This document shows positions 34,180 through 42,767 of a stretch of 64,000 nt of DNA, piece after piece (the stretch's first letter is position 1; each line of letters starts with the position of its first letter). Where the stretch lies: contig NZ_CP108882.1 of NCBI RefSeq assembly GCF_036347055.1, forward strand, positions 4,940,501-5,004,500, read 5' to 3'. The notes beneath the pieces are model-generated. The model did not search any database. It was not told the origin of the DNA and saw only the letters and a program-made list of their open reading frames with translations. The translations under genes were made by a program, and so were the position numbers. Source of the stretch: Streptomyces sp. NBC_00820. GTDB lineage: Bacteria; Actinomycetota; Actinomycetes; Streptomycetales; Streptomycetaceae.

Positions 34180-35367
34180 ATGGAACGCCGCACCATCACA
34201 CCCCGCCCCGACTGGCAGCGCACCGTCGAGGAACAGGGACTCGTCTACCCCCTCACCCGGCACCCCGACGACGTCCTGCGCCCGTACTGGGACGAGAGCG
34301 CCTACTACGTCTTCTCGCTGGAGGAGGTCGAGGCGCTGGAGGAGGCCGTCGAGGAACTGCACGCGATGTGCCTGGCCGCGGCCGGGCACATCGTGGAGCG
34401 CGGACGCCTCGCCGACCTCGGCATCACCGACCCGCGCGTCGCCCGCGCCGTCACCGAGGCCTGGCACCGCCGGGACGAACTCCCCTCCGTCTACGGCCGT
34501 TTCGACCTGCGCTACGACGGCACCGGCCCGGCCAAGCTCCTGGAGTACAACGCCGACACCCCCACCTCGCTGGTCGAGGCGGCCTCCCCGCAGTGGTTCT
34601 GGATGGCGGACCGGTTCCCCGGCGCCGACCAGTGGAACTCCCTGCACGAACGCCTCGTCGACGCCTGGCGCAAGCAGGCCGCGCTCCTCCCGCCCGGCAG
34701 CCCCCTGCACTTCGCGCACTCCTCCGTCGACGAGCTGGGCGAGGACCTGATGACGGTCGCCTACCTCAAGGAGACCGCCGAGCAGGCCGGCCTCGACACC
34801 GACTGGATCTCCATGGAGGAGATCGGCTGGGACAGCCTCTCCGGCCGCTTCGTGGACAACCGGCTCCGCTTCATCCGGAGCATCTTCAAGCTCTACCCCT
34901 GGGAATGGCTCACCACCGACGACTTCGGCGGCCACGTCCTGGACACGCTCGACAACGGCGGCGGCACCGGCAGCACGCTGTGGATCGAGCCCGCCTGGAA
35001 GATGCTGCTGAGCAACAAGGCCCTGCTGGCGATCCTCTGGGAGCTGTACCCCGGCCACCCCCACCTCCTGCCCGCCTACCTGGACGGCCCGCGCGAGCTG
35101 GCCGACTCGACCGGGTACGTCGCCAAGCCCCTGCTCGGCCGGGAGGGCGCGGGCGTGACCGTGCACGAGCCGGGCGCTCCCGCGGTCCTACGGGACGACG
35201 AGCCCTGCTGCTACCAGGAGCTGGCCCCGCTGCCCGCCTTCGACGGCAACCACGTCGTCCTCGGCGCCTGGGTCGTCCAGGACGAGTCGGCGGGCCTCGG
35301 CATCCGCGAGTCCTCCGGCCTGATCACCGACACCTACGCCCGCTTCCTGCCCCACGTCATCCTCTGA
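34180..35367 (+). CDS. Glutathionylspermidine synthase-family ATP-grasp ligase (YgiC-like)
   Basis: The 395-residue protein matches the C-terminal synthetase domain of glutathionylspermidine synthase. It has LLEYNADTPTSLVEAA (about residues 120-135), the FKLYPWEWL segment, and the ATP-grasp end YVAKPLLGREGAGVTV and CCYQELAPLP. It lacks the amidase half, as do YgiC and YjfC. Streptomyces does not make glutathione, so the true substrate is probably a different amine or peptide. Cotranscribed with the lipoprotein. Confidence 0.88.
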   Translation: MERRTITPRPDWQRTVEEQGLVYPLTRHPDDVLRPYWDESAYYVFSLEEVEALEEAVEELHAMCLAAAGHIVERGRLADLGITDPRVARAVTEAWHRRDELPSVYGRFDLRYDGTGPAKLLEYNADTPTSLVEAASPQWFWMADRFPGADQWNSLHERLVDAWRKQAALLPPGSPLHFAHSSVDELGEDLMTVAYLKETAEQAGLDTDWISMEEIGWDSLSGRFVDNRLRFIRSIFKLYPWEWLTTDDFGGHVLDTLDNGGGTGSTLWIEPAWKMLLSNKALLAILWELYPGHPHLLPAYLDGPRELADSTGYVAKPLLGREGAGVTVHEPGAPAVLRDDEPCCYQELAPLPAFDGNHVVLGAWVVQDESAGLGIRESSGLITDTYARFLPHVIL

Positions 35368-35405
35368 GGCCGCCCGCCTCGCCCTCCGAGCCGCCCGTCA
35401 TGCTC

Positions 35406-35515
35406 TGAGCCGCACGGGCGAACCTCCGAGGCCGCACGGGCGATCCTGCGAGGCCGCATGGGTAATCCTCCGAGGCCGCACGAGCGATCCTGCGAGGCCG
35501 CACGGGCGATTCTCC
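35406..35515. repeat. 22-nt tandem repeat, five units
   Basis: Units of GAGGCCGCACGGGCGATCCT plus two bases start at 35406, 35428, 35450, 35472 and 35494, with partial copies on both sides. The 22-nt period is incompatible with a repeated coding frame. It fills the space between the ATP-grasp gene and the glyA promoter. Confidence 0.85.
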
Positions 35516-35608
35516 GAGGCCCCGGCTGCCCGCCGCCCGCATGGTGCCGTCCCCGCGTCCTTCGCCCGCATGGTGGACGACGGACGCGGGACGCCGCGGC
35601 GTGGCCGG

Positions 35609-35614
35609 TAGGCT
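35609..35614 (+). promoter_or_regulatory. Probable -10 of the glyA promoter
   Basis: TAGGCT lies immediately upstream of the riboswitch. The -35 region is poor, which suggests an activator or non-consensus promoter. A start near 35620 would put the aptamer at the 5' end of the transcript. Confidence 0.4.
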
Positions 35615-35620
35615 GGCCAC

Positions 35621-35700
35621 GGGCCGTGACTGGCGCGCTGGGATGGGACGGACCATCGGGGAGCGGCCCGAGTGGGAACGAGTGCCGTGCGCCTGGGCCG
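35621..35700 (+). promoter_or_regulatory. ZTP (pfl) riboswitch controlling glyA
   Basis: Three conserved blocks of the ZTP/pfl aptamer occur in order: CGTGACTGGCG (35625-35635), CATCGGGGAGC (35654-35664) and CCGTGCGCCTGGGC (35685-35698). GGGCC at 35621-35625 can pair with GGCCC at 35665-35669 to form the first stem. ZTP/ZMP aptamers sense folate shortage through AICAR nucleotide accumulation and usually control one-carbon or purine genes. With glyA starting 37 bases later, the mechanism is more likely translational, since no terminator hairpin with a U-tract is seen. Confidence 0.8.
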
Positions 35701-35736
35701 AACCGAGCACGCAGAACGCCACGTCCGGAGGTCCCC

Positions 35737-37200
35737 ATGTCCGACCGCACCGCCGAGTCCGCCCCCCTGTCGATCGAGTCCACCGCCTTCCGTGCGGCCC
35801 TCGACGTCATCCGCGCCGTCGAGCCGCGCGTGGCCGACGCCATCGGCCAGGAGGTCCACGACCAGCGCGACATGCTCAAGCTGATCGCCTCCGAGAACTA
35901 CGCCTCCCCGGCCACCCTGCTGGCGATGGGCAACTGGTTCAGCGACAAGTACGCCGAGGGCACCGTCGGCCGCCGCTTCTACGCCGGCTGCCGCAACGTC
36001 GACACCGTCGAGTCCCTCGCCGCCGAGCACGCCCGCGAACTGTTCGGCGCCCGGCACGCCTACGTCCAGCCGCACTCCGGCATCGACGCCAACCTCGTCG
36101 CCTTCTGGGCCGTCCTCGCCGACCGCGTCGAGGTCCCGTTCCTGGAGAAGACCGGCGTCCGCCAGGTCAACGAGCTCTCCGACGCCGACTGGGCCGAGCT
36201 GCGCCAGGCCTTCGGCAACCAGCGCATGCTCGGCATGTCCCTGGACGCCGGCGGCCACCTCACCCACGGCTTCCGGCCCAACATCAGCGGCAAGATGTTC
36301 GACCAGCGCTCCTACGGCACCGACCCGGCCACCGGTCTCATCGACTACGAGGCCCTGCGCGCCCAGGCCCGCGAGTTCAAGCCGCTGATCATCGTCGCCG
36401 GCTACTCCGCCTACCCCCGGCTGGTGAACTTCCGGATCATGCGGGAGATCGCCGACGAGGTCGGCGCCACACTCATGGTCGACATGGCCCACTTCGCCGG
36501 CCTGGTCGCAGGCAAGGTCCTCACCGGCGACTTCGACCCGGTCCCGCACGCCCAGATCGTCACCACGACGACCCACAAGTCCCTGCGTGGCCCGCGCGGC
36601 GGCATGGTCCTGTGCGACGACTCCCTCAAGGACCAGGTCGACCGCGGCTGCCCGATGGTCCTCGGCGGCCCGCTCCCGCACGTCATGGCCGCCAAGGCCG
36701 TCGCCCTCGCCGAGGCCCGGCAGCCCTCCTTCCAGGACTACGCCCAGCGGATCGTCGACAACTCCCGCGCCCTCGCCGATGGCCTGATGCGCCGCGGTGC
36801 CACCCTGGTCACCGGCGGCACCGACAACCACCTCAACCTGATCGACGTCGCCTCCTCCTACGGCCTCACCGGCCGCCAGGCCGAGTCCGCCCTGCTGGAC
36901 TCGGGCATCGTCACCAACCGCAACGCCATCCCCGCCGACCCCAACGGCGCCTGGTACACCTCCGGCATCCGCATCGGCACCCCGGCCCTCACCACCCGCG
37001 GCCTCGGCACGGCCGAGATGGACGAGGTCGCCGGCCTCATCGACCGCGTTCTCACCACCACCGAGCCCGGCACCACCAAGTCGGGCGCTCCCTCCAAGGC
37101 CGCCCACGTCCTGGACCCGAAGATCTCCGACGAGATCTCCCGCCGGGCCACCGACCTCGTGGCCGCCTTCCCGCTCTACCCGGAGATCGACCTGGGCTGA
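35737..37200 (+). CDS. glyA: Serine/glycine hydroxymethyltransferase
   Basis: A PLP enzyme converting serine and THF to glycine and 5,10-methylene-THF, the substrate of FolD. The PLP lysine is K281 in [27 protein letters not shown] near residue 50 and [14 protein letters not shown] near residue 410 are family hallmarks. At 487 residues it is the long actinobacterial form, with insertions relative to the common 420-residue enzyme. The ATG has CCGGAGG upstream; the frame extends back through the riboswitch but is not used. A ZTP riboswitch precedes it. Confidence 0.95.
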   Translation: MSDRTAESAPLSIESTAFRAALDVIRAVEPRVADAIGQEVHDQRDMLKLIASENYASPATLLAMGNWFSDKYAEGTVGRRFYAGCRNVDTVESLAAEHARELFGARHAYVQPHSGIDANLVAFWAVLADRVEVPFLEKTGVRQVNELSDADWAELRQAFGNQRMLGMSLDAGGHLTHGFRPNISGKMFDQRSYGTDPATGLIDYEALRAQAREFKPLIIVAGYSAYPRLVNFRIMREIADEVGATLMVDMAHFAGLVAGKVLTGDFDPVPHAQIVTTTTHKSLRGPRGGMVLCDDSLKDQVDRGCPMVLGGPLPHVMAAKAVALAEARQPSFQDYAQRIVDNSRALADGLMRRGATLVTGGTDNHLNLIDVASSYGLTGRQAESALLDSGIVTNRNAIPADPNGAWYTSGIRIGTPALTTRGLGTAEMDEVAGLIDRVLTTTEPGTTKSGAPSKAAHVLDPKISDEISRRATDLVAAFPLYPEIDLG

Positions 37201-37250
37201 CGCCCCGGCAGGCGCTGCCGGCGCTCCCTGCGGGGGCGTCGGAGAGCCGC
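37201..37250. terminator. Hairpin between glyA and the convergent membrane protein gene
   Basis: CCGGCA-GGCGC-TGCCGG (37205-37221) lies inside a weaker CGCCCC/GGGGGCG pairing directly after the glyA stop. Confidence 0.5.
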
Positions 37251-38003
37251 TCAGAGATCGATCAGCTTCTGCTGTCGCTCCTCCTGCCGCAGTCCGGCCG
37301 ACGCCATGTGTACGGCGAAGGGTCGCAGCAGGAGGGCCAGCGCGGCCCCGACTGCCGCGCCCGGTATCGCCCACCACCAGCCGCTGCCGTCCGTGCCGCT
37401 CGTGTCGGTGGTGCCGGCGGCGGTGTCCCGCGTTACCCGTGTCCCCGTGGAGAGCGTAGGTGCGGAGGCCGCCGGCTCCTCGGTCGTCGTGCCCGGTGTC
37501 TCCGACTGCCAGGGCCCCGGGAAGGCCCCACTGAAGCCGCCCTCACGGGCCTTGCCCATCAGGCCCAGCTCCTTGAGCAGCGTGCGCAGTTGGTCGGGGT
37601 GTTCGGCGCGGTGCCAGTAGCCGTTCGGGGACTCGGCCGGGTGGGCAGCCGTGTGTATCCAGACGGCGTAGGGCTTGGACTTGAGGGGGAAGACCCGGTC
37701 TATCCGCCATGGGGACATGTCGTGCACCAGCCAGGTCACATTGATCTGGCGGGCCGAGGCCATGCCGGCCTCCATCGGCGGCTTGCGCACGCCCTTGTCC
37801 ACCGGGCCCAGCAACCGCTGCAACTGCTCGTACCGCTGGTCCGAGAAGTACAGCGCGGTGGCTTTCTCGCTCTCGGGTGAGCCCACCAGCACGCTCGTCG
37901 GGCCACCGGCCACCGCGGAAGAGGCGCCCCACAGCAGCAGCGCGAGCAGCGCCGCCAACGCCCCTGTCAAGGCTGCCAGTTCACGAACCCTGCCTTTTGT
38001 CAT
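37251..38003 (-). CDS. Secreted, C-terminally membrane-anchored protein, unknown function
   Basis: From ATG 38003 the protein is 250 residues. A signal peptide (LTGALAALLALLLWGASSAVAG) leads into an extracellular domain of about 140 residues beginning TSVLVGSPESEKATALYFSD, with YEQLQRLLG and WLVHDMSPWRIDRVFP. A Thr/Ser/Pro linker, a C-terminal helix (WWWAIPGAAVGAALALLLRPF) and a basic tail follow. Similar proteins occur across Streptomyces with no assigned role. Convergent with glyA. Confidence 0.75.
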   Translation of the reverse strand: MTKGRVRELAALTGALAALLALLLWGASSAVAGGPTSVLVGSPESEKATALYFSDQRYEQLQRLLGPVDKGVRKPPMEAGMASARQINVTWLVHDMSPWRIDRVFPLKSKPYAVWIHTAAHPAESPNGYWHRAEHPDQLRTLLKELGLMGKAREGGFSGAFPGPWQSETPGTTTEEPAASAPTLSTGTRVTRDTAAGTTDTSGTDGSGWWWAIPGAAVGAALALLLRPFAVHMASAGLRQEERQQKLIDL

Positions 38004-38095
38004 CCGATCCCCCAAGCGTCGATTCCCGGCGGCCCCGAGCCGCGTGTCACTTCTGGTACACCGCCCGCCTCGCCGGGGTTCCCACCCGGCGCCCG

Positions 38096-39172
38096 CTATT
38101 TCGAGGACGTCTCCGGCCCCTCGGCGAGGGACTTCGCGATCTCCACAGCCTGGTTCCGTGACGCGACCCCCTCCAGCCGCAGCGTCACCGCGCCGCCCGG
38201 CGCTCCGCCGCTCGCGCGCATCCACAGCAGCGTCGGCCCGGCGGTCCGCGCTCTGCGGTCGAACCGGTGGCCGTCGTCGTCCACCAGCCAGAAGGTCAGC
38301 AGATGCGGTCGCGGGAACCAGAGGGCGTTGTCGGTCGTGCCGTCGTTGGGTTTTGCGCGCAGGGGCAGCCACTGCGGCGGCTCCCGGACGGTCTTGGTGA
38401 AGCCCGGGTCCAGCGACGCCGGGAACTCGTCCAGCCGGACCGTGTGATCCCGCTCGTGCCAGCACAGGCTCACCAGGAGGCGCCCGTGCGGCTCCGGGGT
38501 GACCGTCACCGCGTCCGGACGCCCGAGCGCACGCGGGACCAGCGGCTCGAAGCCGGCCCGCCGCGTCGCCTGCGCCAGGGACAGCGTGCGTCCGCAGCCG
38601 GGCACCTCGGCACCCGGGGAGGGCACCGTCTCCGGGTCGTAGCGCACCGCGACGCCGCCGAAGTCGAACCAGTCGAGGACCGCCGCCCGCACCGGGGGCG
38701 TGAGCGCGAGCGCCGCCAGCAGACCGCAGAGGACCGCCACCAGCGAACGGCTCCGCAGACGCGCCCAATGACGGACGGCGCTCAGCCGCTCGCGGGCTCT
38801 CGGCGCCTCGGCCGCCGGCACGGGCAGCTGCTCGGCCAGTATCTGCGCCAGCACCCGCTCGACCATCGTCTCGGCGCCCGCGGCCCCTGCGGGGTCCTCG
38901 GCGTCCTCGGCCATGCCGTCCCCGCCTGCCGTGCCGGTCTCCCGTCGGTTCAGCGTCCGCCCGAGCTCCCGCAGCTCCTCCGGCAGCCGCGCCACACTCT
39001 CCCGAGCGCGCCCGCGCTCACGTCCCCGCGCCTTGCCGCCATGGTTTCGGCGACCGCTCCGGTCCTCACTCCCGCCATCGCCCCGGACACCACGAGCACC
39101 CGGGCCCCCAGTGTCCGCGTCCACGCCGTGCTCACCGTCGTCGTACGGCCCGTCGTCGTACGGCTCACTCAC
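38096..39172 (-). CDS. Anti-sigma factor-like single-TM protein
   Basis: The gene overlaps the ECF sigma gene by eight bases, the usual arrangement for a cognate anti-sigma factor. A charged N-terminal cytoplasmic region includes a helix-rich stretch (ETMVERVLAQILAEQLPVPA). It is followed by a transmembrane helix near residues 145-165 (LVAVLCGLLAALALTPPVRA) and an extracytoplasmic domain of about 190 residues. No zinc-binding HxxxCxxC motif is visible. I prefer the GTG at 39172, nine bases after GGGAAGGGG; a GTG at 39181 abuts that site. Confidence 0.75.
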   Translation of the reverse strand: MSEPYDDGPYDDGEHGVDADTGGPGARGVRGDGGSEDRSGRRNHGGKARGRERGRARESVARLPEELRELGRTLNRRETGTAGGDGMAEDAEDPAGAAGAETMVERVLAQILAEQLPVPAAEAPRARERLSAVRHWARLRSRSLVAVLCGLLAALALTPPVRAAVLDWFDFGGVAVRYDPETVPSPGAEVPGCGRTLSLAQATRRAGFEPLVPRALGRPDAVTVTPEPHGRLLVSLCWHERDHTVRLDEFPASLDPGFTKTVREPPQWLPLRAKPNDGTTDNALWFPRPHLLTFWLVDDDGHRFDRRARTAGPTLLWMRASGGAPGGAVTLRLEGVASRNQAVEIAKSLAEGPETSSK

Positions 39173-39767
39173 GCTCTTCACCCCCTTCCCGAGGCTGGAA
39201 ATCCGGCAGCAACCGGCTCAGCTTCCGCAGGGCGCGGTTCAGCCGGGACTTGACCGTCCCCCGGGGCCAGCCGAGGGCCTGGGCGGTCTCGGACTCGTTC
39301 ATCTCCAGGAGATAGCGGTAGGTGACGACCAGGCGATGCTCCTCGCTCAGCTTCTCCAGGGCGGACAGCAGGGCCGCGCGGCGCTCCGTCTCGAGCGTGG
39401 CCACCGCCGGGTCGGCCGATTCCGGTATCAGCGGCTCGGCCCGGACGAGGGCGGCCTCCCGCCCGGCGAGGGTGCGCTGCCGCACCGCCGTCCGCACCGT
39501 GTTCCTCGTCTCATGGGCGACGATGGCCAGCAGCCACGGCTTGAACGACGCGCCGTCCCTGAACCGGCCCAGCGCGCAGTAGGCCTTCACGAAGGCCTGC
39601 TGCACCACGTCCTCCGCGTCCGCACCCGCGCCGAGCGCCGCGGCCGCCCGCAGGGCGATGCCCGTGTGGGCCCGCACCAGATCCGCGTACGCCTCCGGCT
39701 CCCCGGCGCGTACGCGAGCGATCACCGCGGCCTCATCGGCGATGAGACCCCCCTCCCGCGTTCTCAC
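39165..39767 (-). CDS. ECF RNA polymerase sigma factor
   Basis: The 200-residue protein has region 2 ([58 protein letters not shown]) and region 4 ([47 protein letters not shown]). It is a group IV sigma factor directing a stress or envelope regulon. The GTG start lies only about seven bases from a candidate ECF promoter, so the message may be leaderless and autoregulated. Confidence 0.93.
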   Translation of the reverse strand: MRTREGGLIADEAAVIARVRAGEPEAYADLVRAHTGIALRAAAALGAGADAEDVVQQAFVKAYCALGRFRDGASFKPWLLAIVAHETRNTVRTAVRQRTLAGREAALVRAEPLIPESADPAVATLETERRAALLSALEKLSEEHRLVVTYRYLLEMNESETAQALGWPRGTVKSRLNRALRKLSRLLPDFQPREGGEERE

Positions 39768-39773
39768 ACCCTT

Positions 39774-39801
39774 GTTACACCGCCGAGGAGGGATCGGTTC
39801 C
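39774..39801 (-). promoter_or_regulatory. Candidate ECF-type autoregulatory promoter
   Basis: Read on the minus strand: GGAACC (39801-39796), a 16-base spacer and TGTAAC (39779-39774), ending seven bases before the sigma GTG. GGAAC is the common ECF -35 element. Confidence 0.4.
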
Positions 39802-39847
39802 CATCTGTTTCCCGCCGGTTCCGGATCGCCCCCCGGGACCTGAGAGA

Positions 39848-40870
39848 ATGGTGAGCATGGCCTCTGACCGACCTCGTGTGCTCTCCGGGATCCAGCCCAC
39901 CGCGGGCTCGTTCCACCTCGGCAACTACCTGGGCGCCGTCCGCCAGTGGGTGGCTCTGCAGGAATCCCACGACGCCTTCTACATGGTCGTCGACCTGCAC
40001 GCGATCACGGTCCCCCAGGACCCGGCCGAGCTGCGCGCCAACACCCGGCTCGCCGCGGCCCAGCTGCTGGCCGCCGGACTGGACCCGGACCGCTGCACCC
40101 TCTTCGTGCAGAGCCACGTCCCCGAGCACGCCCAGCTCGCCTGGATCATGAACTGCCTCGCCGGCTTCGGCGAGGCCTCCCGCATGACGCAGTTCAAGGA
40201 CAAGTCCGCCAAGCAGGGTGCCGACCGCGCGTCCGTCGGTCTGTTCACGTACCCGATCCTCCAGGTTGCCGACATCCTGCTCTACCAGGCGAACGAGGTC
40301 CCCGTCGGCGGGGACCAGCGCCAGCACATCGAGCTCACGCGCGATCTGGCCGAGCGCTTCAACGGCCGCTTCGGCGAGACCTTCGTCGTCCCGAAGCCGT
40401 ACATCCTCAAGGAGACGGCGAAGATCGCCGACCTTCAGGACCCGTCGATCAAGATGAGCAAGTCGGCGTCCACGCCGAAGGGCCTCATCAACCTGCTCGA
40501 CGAGCCGAAGGCGACGGCGAAGAAGGTCAAGAGCGCGGTCACCGACACCGACACGGTGATCCGCTTCGACACCGTGAACAAGCCCGGCGTGTCGAACCTC
40601 CTCACCATCTACTCCACGCTCACCGGCAAGTCGATCGCCGACCTGGAGCGGGACTACGAGGGCAAGATGTACGGCGCCCTCAAGACCGACCTCGCCGAGG
40701 TCATGGTCGAGTTCGTGACGCCGTTCCGCGAGCGCACCCAGCAGTACCTGGACGACGTCGAGACGCTGGACTCGATCCTCGCCAAGGGCGCGGAGAAGGC
40801 CCGTGCGGTCGCCGCGGAGACCCTCGCGCAGGCCTACGACCGAGTGGGCTTCCTGCCGGCCAAGCACTGA
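39848..40870 (+). CDS. trpS: Tryptophan-tRNA ligase
   Basis: A class I aminoacyl-tRNA synthetase charging tRNA-Trp. The HIGH-type motif is FHLGN (about residues 22-26) in [17 protein letters not shown] and the KMSKS motif is intact (IKMSKSAS, about residue 202). The 340 residues match bacterial TrpRS. The ATG at 39848 has GAGAGA just upstream; a second ATG three codons later is possible. The gene diverges from the sigma gene and has its own terminator. Confidence 0.96.
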   Translation: MVSMASDRPRVLSGIQPTAGSFHLGNYLGAVRQWVALQESHDAFYMVVDLHAITVPQDPAELRANTRLAAAQLLAAGLDPDRCTLFVQSHVPEHAQLAWIMNCLAGFGEASRMTQFKDKSAKQGADRASVGLFTYPILQVADILLYQANEVPVGGDQRQHIELTRDLAERFNGRFGETFVVPKPYILKETAKIADLQDPSIKMSKSASTPKGLINLLDEPKATAKKVKSAVTDTDTVIRFDTVNKPGVSNLLTIYSTLTGKSIADLERDYEGKMYGALKTDLAEVMVEFVTPFRERTQQYLDDVETLDSILAKGAEKARAVAAETLAQAYDRVGFLPAKH

Positions 40871-40877
40871 GACCGGC

Positions 40878-40903
40878 CGGGCCCCGGCGCATCCCGGGGC
40901 CCG
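40878..40903 (+). terminator. trpS terminator
   Basis: CGGGCCCCGG (40878-40887) and its exact complement (40894-40903) with a 6-nt loop begin eight bases after the trpS stop. Confidence 0.8.
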
Positions 40904-41089
40904 TTGGAAACAGCACGGCGTACGACCGCACACATGTCCGACGGGGCAGAGCGCTGCACATCACTTCCGCTGCGCCTGCCCACGGGACACCCGTGGCCTT
41001 ACAGTCGAAAGCCGGTGGCCCGGACGGCGGGACGACGCCGGCCGGGAAGACATCACACGACGGACATCACACGACGGACAGGAGACGAC

Positions 41090-41668
41090 GTGGGGACCGT
41101 AACGATCGGCGTGTCGATCGCGGTCCCGGAGCCTCACGGCAGCCTGCTCCAGGAGCGGCGCGCGGGCTTCGGCGACGCCGCGGCTCACGGCATCCCCACG
41201 CACGTCACCCTGCTCCCGCCGACCGAGGTGGACGCGGCCGACCTGCCGGCCGTCGACGCCCACCTGTCCGGGGTCGCGGCGGCGGGCCGTCCGTTCCCGA
41301 TGCGGCTGTCCGGCACCGGTACCTTCCGGCCCCTGTCCCCGGTGGTCTACGTGCGCGTCCTGGAGGGCGCCGAGGACTGCACCCTGCTCCAGCAGCGCGT
41401 ACGGGACTCCTCGGGGCCGGTGGCGCGCGAGCTCCAGTTCCCGTACCACCCGCACGTCACCGTGGCCCACGGCATCGACGAAGCGGGGATGGACCGCGCC
41501 TTCGCCGAACTGGCCGCGTTCGAGGCCGCGTGGCCGTGCGCCGGCTTCGCGCTGTACGAGCAGGGCCCCGACGGGGTGTGGCGCAAGCTGCGCGAGTACG
41601 CCTTCGGCGGTGCCGTGGTGCCGCCCCAGGCCGCGAGCATCGAGCACGGCACCATCGCGAGCTGCTAG
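41090..41668 (+). CDS. 2'-5' RNA ligase / 2H phosphoesterase superfamily protein
   Basis: The 192-residue protein has the two HxT motifs of 2H phosphoesterases: HVTLLPP (about residue 41) and HPHVTVAH (about residue 123). Relatives hydrolyse or form 2',5' or cyclic phosphodiester bonds in RNA; the substrate is unknown. The GTG at 41090 has CAGGAGAC upstream, and the frame extends upstream through a repeat-rich spacer. The G of the TAG stop is also the first base of a MITE-like repeat, so the original C-terminus may have been altered. Confidence 0.85.
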   Translation: MGTVTIGVSIAVPEPHGSLLQERRAGFGDAAAHGIPTHVTLLPPTEVDAADLPAVDAHLSGVAAAGRPFPMRLSGTGTFRPLSPVVYVRVLEGAEDCTLLQQRVRDSSGPVARELQFPYHPHVTVAHGIDEAGMDRAFAELAAFEAAWPCAGFALYEQGPDGVWRKLREYAFGGAVVPPQAASIEHGTIASC

Positions 41669-41832
41669 GGGGTGTCTCCCCGATCTTCGCGGGTCCGCGA
41701 CGCCCCGGCACGGCACCTCGCCGCACGGCCGAATCACCCACGTACGCCCAGTACGAGGACGATCCGGCCGCACGCCGAGGCACCGCACCGGACGCCGCGG
41801 CCTGATCCGACCTGATCCAAACGACACCCCCC
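41668..41832. mobile_element. MITE-like element abutting the 2H phosphoesterase stop
   Basis: GGGGGTGTC (41668-41676) and its complement GACACCCCC (41823-41831) bound a 165-base non-coding sequence. A GATC follows five bases inside each repeat (41682; 41814 in reverse). No transposase frame. I recall very similar sequences in other Streptomyces, so it is probably a mobilised repeat, but I cannot confirm the copy number. Confidence 0.5.
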
Positions 41833-41928
41833 AAGCCCTGTCGTCGAACTCCCGCCTGCCTCGCGGAAGTCCCGCCCGGCTCGCGGGCGGACGGCGCTGC
41901 GTCGCCGACACGGCCCGGAGGGCCGCGT

Positions 41929-42684
41929 TCAGAGCGGCAGTCTGCGGAACAGCGCGCGCGGCGCGTGCCGCAGGGCCGACATCAGCACGCGCAGCGACCC
42001 GGGCACCCACACCGTCTCCGAGCGCCGGCGCAGGCCGAGTTCGATGGCCGTGGCCACCGCCTCCGGGGTGGTGGCGAGCGGGGACGGGGGCAGACCGTCC
42101 GTCATCCTCGTGTGCACGAAGCCGGGGCGTACGACCATGACGTGCACGCCGGTGCCGTGGAGGGCGTCGCCGAGTCCCTGGGCGAAGGCGTCCAGGCCGG
42201 CCTTGCTGGAGCCGTAGATGAAGTCGGCGCGGCGCACCCGTTCACCGGCGGCCGAGGAGAGGACCACCAGGGAGCCGTGGCCCTGGTTCTGCAGGGCGCG
42301 GGCACTGACCAGACCGGCCGAGACCGCCCCGGTGTAGTTGGTCTGCGCGACCTGGACCGCGCGCAGCGGGTCGCGCTCGTCGTGGGCCTGGTCGCCCAGG
42401 ATGCCGAAGGCGAGCAGCACCATGTCGATGCCGCCCTCGGCGAAGACCTTGCCGAGGACCGCCTCGTGGGACTCGGGGTCGAGGGCGTCGAAGGCGACGG
42501 TACGGACGTCGGCGCCGAGGGTGCGCAGGCTCTCGGCGGCCTGGTCCAGGGCGGGGGAGGGGCGGCCCGCGAGCCAGACGGTGCGGGTACGGCGGGCGAT
42601 CAGCCGGCGCGCGGTGGCCAGCGCGATCTCGGACGTGCCGCCGAGGACGAGCAGGGACTGGGGAGGACCGAAGGCAGCAGACAT
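41929..42684 (-). CDS. DprE2-like short-chain dehydrogenase/reductase
   Basis: A 251-residue SDR with the nucleotide loop LVLGGTSEIALATARRL (residues 11-27), the catalytic Ser in VVLSSAAGERVR and YxxxK in FIYGSSKAGLDAFAQGL. It resembles DprE2, which reduces decaprenylphospho-2-keto-erythro-pentose in arabinan precursor synthesis. Streptomyces lacks mycobacterial arabinogalactan, so the substrate here is open. ATG at 42684 without a ribosome site, immediately after an inverted repeat. Divergent from the BrkB gene. Confidence 0.82.
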   Translation of the reverse strand: MSAAFGPPQSLLVLGGTSEIALATARRLIARRTRTVWLAGRPSPALDQAAESLRTLGADVRTVAFDALDPESHEAVLGKVFAEGGIDMVLLAFGILGDQAHDERDPLRAVQVAQTNYTGAVSAGLVSARALQNQGHGSLVVLSSAAGERVRRADFIYGSSKAGLDAFAQGLGDALHGTGVHVMVVRPGFVHTRMTDGLPPSPLATTPEAVATAIELGLRRRSETVWVPGSLRVLMSALRHAPRALFRRLPL

Positions 42685-42693
42685 GCCCGCGAC

Positions 42694-42719
42694 CGTATCG
42701 CCCTCATATGGGCGATACG
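42694..42719. promoter_or_regulatory. Inverted repeat between SDR and BrkB genes
   Basis: CGTATCGCCC (42694-42703) and GGGCGATACG (42710-42719) are exact complements around TCATAT. The repeat lies 10 bases before the SDR start and 48 before the BrkB start. It is a good operator candidate for both divergent genes. Confidence 0.5.
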
Positions 42720-42767
42720 TTCTGACGCGTCGCCCGGCTCCCCGCAATGGGTGATTAATTAGAGGGC

